DNA from: Alphaproteobacteria bacterium
GTDB lineage: Bacteria; Pseudomonadota; Alphaproteobacteria; Rhodobacterales; Rhodobacteraceae
Assembly: GCA_030424865.1 (NCBI GenBank)
Contig: JAUHVR010000001.1
Span: forward strand, 248,001 to 312,000
Reading direction: 5' to 3'
Length of the DNA stretch: 64,000 nucleotides
Part shown: in pieces, positions 1 to 6,871 of the stretch
How the letters are laid out: each line of letters opens with the position of its first letter
How positions within the stretch are numbered: the first letter of the stretch is position 1
Notes under the pieces: model-generated
Database searches by the model: none
The model's input: only the letters and a program-made list of their open reading frames with translations
Told to the model about the DNA's origin: nothing
Program-made: the position numbers and the translations under genes

Positions 1-1055
1 AATTTCCACCGCAGCTCTTTCCAGCGTTCGGGGCTCAGCGATCTGGTGAACTGCGCAGAAAACACAAGCGGCCAGCGCTTGGCGTCAGAGGCCACACCCG
101 AGACGCTGACCGGATCACACAGCGCAAAGGCGCAGCCGTCACCGGGTGCTGTCACATCGACCCAGGCCAGTTCTTCGCGTTCCGACAGGAACCGCAGGTC
201 CGCCCGCAGCCGGTCGGCCTTTTCCAGGAAGGACACCATGGGCACCACCTGTCCGAGGCTCAGAAACGACAGCACCGGCCCCCCCGCAGGCACCCGCCCC
301 TCGCGGATCAAATCCGCCAGGACCGAGACCGCCAGATGCGCGCCCGAGCTGTGGCCGACGACCAGCACCTCGTCCACATCCGTGGCCAGGGCCTCGGCGA
401 TCAGATCGGTGAACTCGGCCATCCGTGCCTCAAGCTCTGGCGGATTGGCCCCGCGATGCTGCGCCGAATAGGCGTAGTCGTGCATCAGGTAATAGGCAAA
501 GAACCGGTTGTCATGCTTGCGGAACCACCAGATGACCACCCAGGCCAAGGCGCAACCCGCAGCCAATCCAAGACCCGCGCCGGTCCACCCTCCGATCAAG
601 GCAGACCCAAGCGCCCAGACCGCCGCGCCCACCCCAATGGCAATCGCCGCCTGCACCAACAGAAAGACCACCGGGTAAAGCGCCGCGATCACCGGCCCCT
701 TGCGCAACCGCATCAAACGCCGCAGCGCCCCGCTGGCGACATAAACCCAGGCCGTCCGCACCAACTGCCCATAGGTGGCCAGGACGCTGCCCGACATCGA
801 GGTGCGCACGATGTCCGACCAGACCAGCACCTGCACATCCGTCGACACCTCGGCCCCGTCGATCTGCGCATGCACGTGCCAGCCATAAGGCCCCTCGGTG
901 CGCTTGGGTTTCAGCCCGATCTCATAGCCCGAGATCTGCGCTTGCGCGGCCCCCTCTCGCCGGTAAAGCTCACGATACCGCCGGGGATGAATGGGGTCAT
1001 AGCCGGGAATGTAGAACACCCAGCGTGTGGCAACCTCTGGCGTGGGATCGGACAT
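1..1055 (-). CDS. Membrane protein with alpha/beta-hydrolase-like motif (3' end cut by window)
   Basis: I do not recognise the family by name. The open frame runs from an ATG at 1055 to the window edge without a stop, so the C-terminus is missing. The protein opens with MSDPTPEVATRWVFYIPGYD, a typical first beta-strand of a hydrolase fold. It then has a strongly hydrophobic stretch around residues 115-170 (two or three membrane helices). A nucleophile-elbow motif, VVGHSSGAH, follows near residue 234. This suggests a membrane-associated serine hydrolase, but acid and His partners cannot be checked because the end is missing. It faces away from the next gene, ccdA, which lies upstream on the same strand with 139 bases between. 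The substrate is unknown. Confidence 0.7.
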   Translation of the reverse strand, partial: MSDPTPEVATRWVFYIPGYDPIHPRRYRELYRREGAAQAQISGYEIGLKPKRTEGPYGWHVHAQIDGAEVSTDVQVLVWSDIVRTSMSGSVLATYGQLVRTAWVYVASGALRRLMRLRKGPVIAALYPVVFLLVQAAIAIGVGAAVWALGSALIGGWTGAGLGLAAGCALAWVVIWWFRKHDNRFFAYYLMHDYAYSAQHRGANPPELEARMAEFTDLIAEALATDVDEVLVVGHSSGAHLAVSVLADLIREGRVPAGGPVLSFLSLGQVVPMVSFLEKADRLRADLRFLSEREELAWVDVTAPGDGCAFALCDPVSVSGVASDAKRWPLVFSAQFTRSLSPERWKELRWK

Positions 1056-1194
1056 GGCGCACCTCTGAACTGAGCCTCACGCTACACCGCCATTCCGGCA
1101 AATCTATGGCGATGCGAAACAATCAAGGTACAAAAGGCCGGATTGTCGCCAACCCAGCCCTTTCATCTTTCCCAAAATACTCAAAATTCCGAGG

Positions 1195-1947
1195 TCAGCC
1201 AAGCGTCGCCAGCGCCGGAAAGGTCTCGAGCAACCAGAAAGACAGCGCCGAAAACGCCCCCGTCACCAGCGCCAGACCGACGGCAATCAGCAAGACCCCC
1301 ATGATCCGTTCGATCAGCCGCATGTGTTTCTTGATCCGGTTCATCAGCCCCATGGCCTTGGTCAGAAAGAAGGCGGCCAGCAGAAAGGGAATGCCCAGAC
1401 CTGCCGCGTAGACCCCCAAAAGCACCGTGCCGCGCGTGACCGAAGCCTCGGAGGCCGCAAGGCTCAGGATCGCACCCAGTTGGGGACCGATGCAGGGGGT
1501 CCAGCCAAAGGCAAAGGCCAGGCCAAGGATATAGGCACCGAACGACGACCCCCCCGCGTCACCGGTCTCGATTCGCGCCTCGCGGTCCAGAAAGGGGATG
1601 CGGAAGATGCCCAGGAAATGCAGACCGAAGATGATCACGACAACGCCCGAGATCTGCGCCAGAAGCACCTGGTTCTGCAGGAAAAACGCCCCAAAGGCCG
1701 AGGCGGTGAACCCCAGCAGCAGAAAGACCGTCGACAGCCCCAGCACAAAGAACAGCGCCGCCGTCAGCGCTTGCCAGCGGGCGCGGCCGCCTTCCTGCAT
1801 CTCGCCCACGCTCATGCCCGACATATAGGCCAGATAGGGCGGCACAATCGGCAGCACACAGGGGCTGAGGAACGAGATGACCCCGGCCAGCAGCGCGACA
1901 AACATGGCGGGCAACAGACCCGCATCGATGATCTCGATTCCAAACAT
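1195..1947 (-). CDS. ccdA: CcdA-type cytochrome c biogenesis membrane protein
   Basis: CcdA/DsbD-family inner-membrane protein (250 aa) that carries electrons from cytoplasmic thioredoxin to periplasmic thiol carriers used in cytochrome c maturation. About six hydrophobic segments are visible. The two redox Cys lie in the family's conserved places: SPCVLPIVPPYLAYM near residue 28 and GWTPCIGPQLGAIL near residue 150, each a Pro-Cys pair at the start of a helix. A GTG three codons upstream (1956) could also start it. I prefer the ATG at 1947, which leads straight into the first helix. The ccmABCDG genes that need this reductant are 52 kb away in the window. Confidence 0.9.
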   Translation of the reverse strand: MFGIEIIDAGLLPAMFVALLAGVISFLSPCVLPIVPPYLAYMSGMSVGEMQEGGRARWQALTAALFFVLGLSTVFLLLGFTASAFGAFFLQNQVLLAQISGVVVIIFGLHFLGIFRIPFLDREARIETGDAGGSSFGAYILGLAFAFGWTPCIGPQLGAILSLAASEASVTRGTVLLGVYAAGLGIPFLLAAFFLTKAMGLMNRIKKHMRLIERIMGVLLIAVGLALVTGAFSALSFWLLETFPALATLG

Positions 1948-2040
1948 GACCCACACATAGGCGAGGCTCTATGTCGCTGTCACCCATCACGGTGTCACAT
2001 CCCTGTGGACAGACTGTAACAGAGCGCCTAACTCAGAGGC

Positions 2041-2265
2041 ATGAGCATGGAATTGGACGCCACGGGGCTCTTGTGCCCCCTGCCTGTTTTGAAGGCCCGT
2101 AAACGCTTGCAGTCGGTCGCTGTGGGCGAGGTTCTGGTGCTGCGCACCGACGATCCGGCGGCCGTGATCGACGTGCCGCATTTCTGCAATGAATCCGGGC
2201 ATGTTCTGGAACACTCGCAGGAAGATGGGCCAGCCATGATCTGGCACATTCGACGCGCGTCCTGA
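2041..2265 (+). CDS. TusA/SirA-family sulfurtransferase
   Basis: Small (74 aa) sulfur-carrier protein of the TusA fold. The N-terminal signature LDATGLLCPLPVLKARK carries the family Cys-Pro-x-Pro motif; this Cys carries the persulfide. Length is normal for the family. TusA-like proteins feed sulfur to tRNA thiolation, molybdenum cofactor or sulfur oxidation, and sequence alone does not say which here. It starts at one of two ATGs (2041 or 2047), preceded by AGAGG. It is divergent from ccdA and convergent with rne, with a shared hairpin terminator after it. No other sulfur-relay gene is adjacent. Confidence 0.85.
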   Translation: MSMELDATGLLCPLPVLKARKRLQSVAVGEVLVLRTDDPAAVIDVPHFCNESGHVLEHSQEDGPAMIWHIRRAS

Positions 2266-2305
2266 GATCCGATCACTGCGGCGCAAAATCGCTGACACGA
2301 ATGAA

Positions 2306-2331
2306 AAAGCCCGGTCGCTTGACCGGGCTTT
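2306..2331. terminator. Bidirectional hairpin terminator between the TusA-family gene and rne
   Basis: A perfect 11-bp stem, AAAGCCCGGTC against GACCGGGCTTT, with the 4-base loop GCTT. The flanking A and T runs give each strand a stem followed by U-rich RNA. It lies between the convergent 3' ends of the TusA-family gene and rne, so it can serve both. Confidence 0.85.
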
Positions 2332-2336
2332 CCTGA

Positions 2337-5300
2337 TTATCGGGACCACCATCCACGCCGCTTGGGCTTGGGCGGTTCCGCAGGCGCGGGCTCTTCGGCG
2401 GCTGCGGCAGTCTCAAGCACGGGTTCCGCCTCGGGCTCGGCAGCGGGCTCTGCGCTTTCTTCAGTCAAGGGCTCTGCGGCCGCTTCCTCCTCCGGGACCT
2501 CAGGCGCTTCGGCCTCTGGTTCGGCAACAGGCTCGACTTCTGCTTCGGCAACAGGCTCGACCTCCGCGTCTGCCTCTGCTTCGGCGGCAGCCTCAGTTTC
2601 CGCTTCGGCGGCTGGTTCTGCCGGTTCAACGGTCTCTGCCACTACCGTCTCTTCCACAGGCGCAACGTCTTCCGCGACCGCGGCCTCTTTGACCGGTGTC
2701 TCGTCTGCGGCAGGCGCATCACTTTCGGCGGCCTCGGCCTCTGGCGCCGGGTCCGCGTCCTCGGCGGGCGCGTCCTCGGTCTGCGCGTCTTCGGCTGGTG
2801 CATCAACCGCGTCCGAAGACGTGTCGACGGCTGCAGCCTCTGTTGCTACGGCGTCTGCCTCGGCCGCTGGTTCGTCCGAGGTTTCTGCCGAGGATTTCTT
2901 GCGACGCGACCGCGACCGCTTTTTCTTGGGCTTCGGTGCCTCCTCGTCCGAGGTCACCTCTGCGCCTTCACCCTCGGCCTGGGTGTCACCCTCTTCAGCG
3001 CCCTCTGAAGAGGTTTCATCCGTGGTGTCGGTCTGCTGACCTTCTGCAGCTCCGTCACCAGACCCGTTCGACTTCTTCCGGCGACGCCGGCGGCGGCGCT
3101 TCTTGGGCTTGGTTTCGCCCTCTTCGCCCGCGGTGGGCGCTGCGGGGGCCTCGTCTTCCTCGACGGCGGCGGCCTTTTCGTCGATCTCGTCCATGATCGA
3201 GGTGTCGACCGAGACCACGGGCGCGGCAACTTCCGGCACGCTGCGCGTTGCTGTCTTAAACTTTTCAAGGCTGAAGTCGGGGCTGACCAGCATCGGATCG
3301 CCTTCGATCCGCACCGACAGACCATAGCGCGCCTCGATATTGGCCACGTGCTCACGCTTCTGGTTCATCAGGAAATTGGCGATGCCGACGGGGCATTTCA
3401 CCAGCACCTCGCGCGAGCGGCGTCGCACGCCTTCTTCTTCGACCTGGCGCAGGATCGTCAGCGCCATGTTGTCATCCGACCGGATCAGGCCCGTGCCATG
3501 ACAATGCGGGCAGGGCTGCGTTGTCGCCTCGATCATGCCGGGACGCAGGCGCTGGCGGCTCATCTCCATCAAGCCAAAGCCCGAGATGCGGCCCACCTGG
3601 ATGCGCGCACGATCCGTTTTCAGCTTGTCCTTGATGCGTTTTTCGACGGCTGCGTTGTTCTTGCGCTCGTCCATGTCGATGAAGTCGATGACGATCAGAC
3701 CGGCCAGGTCGCGCAGGCGCAACTGGCGCGCCACCTCGTCTGCGGCTTCAAGGTTCGTCTTGAGCGCGGTTTCCTCGATCGAGCCTTCCTTGGTGGCGCG
3801 TCCCGAGTTCACGTCGATCGCGACAAGCGCTTCGGTCACGCCGATCACGATGTAGCCACCGGATTTCAGCTGGACCGTCGGGTTGAACATCCCGCCAAGG
3901 TAGCTTTCCACCTGGAAGCGGGCGAACAGCGGCATCTGATCCACATACTGCTGCACGTTCTTGGCGTGCGACGGCATGATCATCTTCATGAAGTCCTTGG
4001 CGATGCGGTAGCCGCGTTCGCCTTCGACCAGAACCTGGTCGATCTCGCGGTTATACAGATCGCGGATCGAGCGTTTGATCAGGTCGCCTTCTTCGTAGAT
4101 CTTCGCAGGCGCGATGGATTTCAGCGTCAACTCGCGGATCTGCTCCCACAGGCGCTGCAGGTATTCGTAGTCGCGCTTGATCTCGGTCTTGGTGCGTTTG
4201 GCGCCGGCGGTGCGGATGATCAGACCCGCGCCGGTCGGCACGTCGATTTCATTTGCGATGGCCTTGAGTTTCTTGCGGTCGGCGGCATTGGTGATCTTGC
4301 GGCTGATGCCACCGCCACGGGCGGTGTTGGGCATCAGGACGCAGTAGCGACCGGCAAGGCTGAGATAGGTTGTCAGGGCCGCGCCCTTGTTGCCGCGCTC
4401 TTCCTTGACCACCTGCACCAGCAGGATCTGGCGCACCTTGATGACTTCCTGGATCTTGTAGCGACGCGGACGCGGCTTGCGGACCGGGCGAATGTCTTCC
4501 TGGTCGTCATCGTCCGAGACCTCTTCGATGGTCTCATCCTTCGAGGCGGCGTTCGAAGATTTTTCGCCCTCGTCGTCGTCCTCGTCGTCGTCTTCAACAG
4601 GGGCAGGGGCCTCGGCGGTGTCCTCTTCGGACTCTTCGGTGCCTTCAGCGGGGTCCGCGCTGTCATCCGACGCCTCGACTTCCTGCGCAGCGGGAGCTTC
4701 ACTTTCTTCAGAGGCGTCAGCCGTCGCGTTGCCTTCGTCCGTAGGCGCGTCAACCGCCTCTTCGGCCTGATCGGCGGCAGGCGTCTCTTCAGCCTCGGCC
4801 TCGGCAGGGGCCTCTGCCACATCATCTTGTGCTGCGGGGCTCTCTTCGGCAACACCTTCGGTGGTGGTGTCCTCGGTAGCGGGGGCGTCGCTGGACTCAA
4901 CCGGCTCTTCCACCGGGGTTTCGGCCACGGTTTCCATTGGCGACAGGCCTTCGTCCTCGGCTTCGAGGTCGATGGTTTCCATGCCCGAGATGTCTGACGA
5001 GACGTCGCGAGTCGCGCTCACGTCCTCGGATTTGGTCTTTTCCGCCTTGCTGGATTTGCGAGAGCGACGACGCGGCTTGGGCTTCTCGTCTTCCTCTTCG
5101 CGGGCCTTCTGCGCTTCGGCATAGGCACGCTCTTCCTCCATCAGCGCCTCGCGGTCGGCGACGGGAATCTGGTAGTAATCCGGGTGGATTTCCGAGAACG
5201 CTAGGAAGCCGTGGCGGTTGCCGCCATAGTCCACGAAAGCGGCCTGCAACGAGGGTTCGACCCGCGTGACCTTGGCTAGATAGATGTTTCCTGCAAGCTG

Positions 5301-5408
5301 ACGTTTGTTTTCGGATTCAAAATCGAACTCCTCGACCTTGTTTCCGTCGACCACCACGACGCGGGTTTCCTCCGCGTGGGTGGCATCGATAAGCATTTTC
5401 TTTGCCAT
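2337..5408 (-). CDS. rne: Ribonuclease E
   Basis: Endoribonuclease E (1023 aa), the scaffold of mRNA decay. I start it at the ATG at 5408 (MAKKMLIDATHAEETRV); an in-frame GTG five codons upstream is less likely. The S1 RNA-binding domain begins near residue 40 and is interrupted at about residues 100-325 by an acidic, Ala/Glu-rich insert. It resumes at RRYKIQEVIKVRQILLVQVV. The catalytic core has the DNase I-like part with VDVNSG and VIDFIDMDE (the two Mg-binding Asp) and the zinc-link motif CPHCHGTG. The C-terminal third is low-complexity: Arg-rich patches (KKRRRRRRRKK) alternate with acidic runs, ending in the conserved RRGWWSR tail. It is probably autoregulated through its long leader, as rne is in other bacteria. 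Confidence 0.97.
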   Translation of the reverse strand: MAKKMLIDATHAEETRVVVVDGNKVEEFDFESENKRQLAGNIYLAKVTRVEPSLQAAFVDYGGNRHGFLAFSEIHPDYYQIPVADREALMEEERAYAEAQKAREEEDEKPKPRRRSRKSSKAEKTKSEDVSATRDVSSDISGMETIDLEAEDEGLSPMETVAETPVEEPVESSDAPATEDTTTEGVAEESPAAQDDVAEAPAEAEAEETPAADQAEEAVDAPTDEGNATADASEESEAPAAQEVEASDDSADPAEGTEESEEDTAEAPAPVEDDDEDDDEGEKSSNAASKDETIEEVSDDDDQEDIRPVRKPRPRRYKIQEVIKVRQILLVQVVKEERGNKGAALTTYLSLAGRYCVLMPNTARGGGISRKITNAADRKKLKAIANEIDVPTGAGLIIRTAGAKRTKTEIKRDYEYLQRLWEQIRELTLKSIAPAKIYEEGDLIKRSIRDLYNREIDQVLVEGERGYRIAKDFMKMIMPSHAKNVQQYVDQMPLFARFQVESYLGGMFNPTVQLKSGGYIVIGVTEALVAIDVNSGRATKEGSIEETALKTNLEAADEVARQLRLRDLAGLIVIDFIDMDERKNNAAVEKRIKDKLKTDRARIQVGRISGFGLMEMSRQRLRPGMIEATTQPCPHCHGTGLIRSDDNMALTILRQVEEEGVRRRSREVLVKCPVGIANFLMNQKREHVANIEARYGLSVRIEGDPMLVSPDFSLEKFKTATRSVPEVAAPVVSVDTSIMDEIDEKAAAVEEDEAPAAPTAGEEGETKPKKRRRRRRRKKSNGSGDGAAEGQQTDTTDETSSEGAEEGDTQAEGEGAEVTSDEEAPKPKKKRSRSRRKKSSAETSDEPAAEADAVATEAAAVDTSSDAVDAPAEDAQTEDAPAEDADPAPEAEAAESDAPAADETPVKEAAVAEDVAPVEETVVAETVEPAEPAAEAETEAAAEAEADAEVEPVAEAEVEPVAEPEAEAPEVPEEEAAAEPLTEESAEPAAEPEAEPVLETAAAAEEPAPAEPPKPKRRGWWSR

Positions 5409-5733
5409 TGTGTCCAATTGCACGCCCGTGACCCGTCAAGACCTGGCGGTGACAGGGGTCTGGGGCTGTGTCTGATAGGGGCGATGAACGGCGCAAGGGC
5501 ACGGGGGGACCGGAAGTCCCCTGCACGTTGCCTCAAATCTGTCGCGCGTTTCATCGCGGTTCTTCTCCGACGCTGATCGGCATGTCCGTCAGCGCCCATT
5601 AGCGGCCCGCAGAATGTGTCACGGCGGGCTGTCTCGGGTGGCCTTTCGGCCGCATCGGTCTGTCCGGGTGGCGCCTCTCTCGGGCGCTATCGCGGACAGC
5701 GAAACTGTCTGGGCTTCGAAAAACAGAAGCCTG
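5409..5733 (-). promoter_or_regulatory. Predicted long structured 5' leader of rne
   Basis: About 325 bases separate the likely rne transcription start from its ATG, and I see no gene in them. On the rne strand the leader holds two clear hairpins. GGCC-GAAA-GGCC (5640-5651) is closed by a GNRA tetraloop. A larger stem pairs CTGTCCG with CGGACAG (5660-5699) and contains a nested GCGCC/GGCGC stem. In gamma-proteobacteria a leader of this size lets RNase E cleave its own mRNA. A similar role here is inference. Confidence 0.45.
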
Positions 5734-5739
5734 ATGCTC

Positions 5740-5769
5740 ACAATAAAGGCAGGATGTGGGAAAAGACAA
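5740..5769 (-). promoter_or_regulatory. Candidate rne promoter
   Basis: On the minus strand, TTGTCT (5769-5764) and TATTGT (5745-5740) are separated by 18 bases, a fair match to housekeeping -35 and -10 boxes. It would start transcription near 5733 and give the long leader. This is pattern reading only. Confidence 0.4.
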
Positions 5770-5800
5770 TGGGCAAAAGGAAATAGGGCGCAATTGGGGT

Positions 5801-5861
5801 AGCGGCGGGGTAAACCCCGCCCTACGCGGGACGGCCGTAGGGCGGGGTTTACCCCGCCGCT
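5801..5861. repeat. Perfect 26-bp inverted repeat with 9-base loop
   Basis: The arm at 5801-5826 (AGCGGCGGGGTAAACCCCGC then CCTACG) is exactly complementary to the arm at 5836-5861, separated by CGGGACGGC. Each arm also holds an internal palindrome, GGCGGGGTAAACCCCGCC, so the element can fold as one long hairpin or two small ones. It lies 16 bases beyond the stop codon of the dehydrogenase gene and upstream of the rne promoter. There is no T run, so it is not a classic intrinsic terminator. It looks like a REP/palindromic intergenic element. Confidence 0.85.
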
Positions 5862-5877
5862 GCCGACCCTCTGAGCG

Positions 5878-6750
5878 TCAGCTCAGGGCGCGCAAGCGCT
5901 TGATCAGCGAAGAGGTGTCCCAGCGCCCGCCGCCGAGTTTTTGCACGTCCTTGTAGAACTGATCCACCAGCGCCGTCACGGGAAGGCTGGCGCCCACCTC
6001 ATCGGCGGCATCCAGGCAGATCCCCAGATCCTTGCGCATCCAGTCGACCGCAAAGCCGTGGTCGAAATGATCGTCCAGCATCGTTTCGTAGCGATTGGCC
6101 ATCTGCCAGCTGCCAGCCGCGCCTTGGCTGATCACCTCGACCACCGCGCGTCCGTCCAATCCGGCCTGTTCCGCGAAGTGCAGCGCTTCGGACAGCCCCT
6201 GCACCAGGCCTGCAATGGCGATCTGGTTGCACATCTTGGTCTTCTGACCGGCGCCGCTCTCGCCGATCCGCCGGCAGATCCGTGCGTAGGCATCGATCAC
6301 CGGCTCGGCCCGGTCATAAGCCGCCTGATCGCCTCCACACATCACCGACAGAACGCCGTTTTCAGCCCCTGCCTGACCGCCCGAGATCGGCGCATCGACA
6401 AAGCTCAGCCCTTGATCCGCGGCGACGCCGTAAAGTTCCGCCGTCACCTTGGCCGAGACCGTGGTGTGATCCACAAAGACGGCCCCCTCGGCCAATCCGG
6501 CAAAGGCGCCATCCTCGCCCAGACAGACCGAGCGCAGATCGTCGTCATTGCCCACGCAGGCCATGACCATCTCTGCACCGGCCGCGGCCTCGCGCGGGGT
6601 CACGGCCATGGCGCCACCATGCTGCGCCACCCAGGCTTCGGCCTTGGCCGCGGTTCGGTTGTAGACCGTCACGTCGTGGCCTGCCGCCTGCAGATGGCCC
6701 GCCATCGGGTACCCCATGACGCCAAGTCCCAGGAATGCCAGTTTCGCCAT
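5878..6750 (-). CDS. NAD(P)-dependent beta-hydroxyacid dehydrogenase (3-hydroxyisobutyrate dehydrogenase family)
   Basis: 290 aa, the usual length of the HIBADH/GarR family, which oxidises short beta-hydroxyacids. The N-terminal Rossmann motif is LAFLGLGVMGYPMAGHL. The substrate loop VDAPISGGQAGAENG (near residue 118) matches the family DAPVSGG signature. The catalytic Lys lies in GAGQKTKMCNQ near residue 170. The family includes 3-hydroxyisobutyrate, tartronate-semialdehyde and succinic-semialdehyde reductases. Valine-pathway neighbours are absent, so the substrate is open. It starts at an ATG and is divergent from the penicillin-acylase gene, and precedes rne on the same strand. Confidence 0.88.
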   Translation of the reverse strand: MAKLAFLGLGVMGYPMAGHLQAAGHDVTVYNRTAAKAEAWVAQHGGAMAVTPREAAAGAEMVMACVGNDDDLRSVCLGEDGAFAGLAEGAVFVDHTTVSAKVTAELYGVAADQGLSFVDAPISGGQAGAENGVLSVMCGGDQAAYDRAEPVIDAYARICRRIGESGAGQKTKMCNQIAIAGLVQGLSEALHFAEQAGLDGRAVVEVISQGAAGSWQMANRYETMLDDHFDHGFAVDWMRKDLGICLDAADEVGASLPVTALVDQFYKDVQKLGGGRWDTSSLIKRLRALS

Positions 6751-6871
6751 GCTCTTTCCCCTTCATCTGTTCTCCGATAAGGCTTGTGTCGCGCGCGGGC
6801 CGTCTTGGCAAGCCCAAGCCGCGAGCGCATATGACCTGTTCCTCCCAAGGCTCAAGAAACCGGAGAGTTTT

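Noticed and set aside
336-1073. A plus-strand protein of 245 codons at the window start
   Set aside because: Its composition (Arg/His/Pro-rich) is that of an antisense shadow; the minus strand encodes a sensible hydrophobic protein with a hydrolase motif.
2362-3039. A Ser/Ala-repeat protein on the plus strand
   Set aside because: It is the complement of the Glu/Ala-rich tail of RNase E; the repeats come from the codon pattern of that tail.
3348-4997. A 549-codon frame antisense to rne
   Set aside because: It mirrors the RNase E coding sequence and its low-complexity insert; no recognisable protein features.
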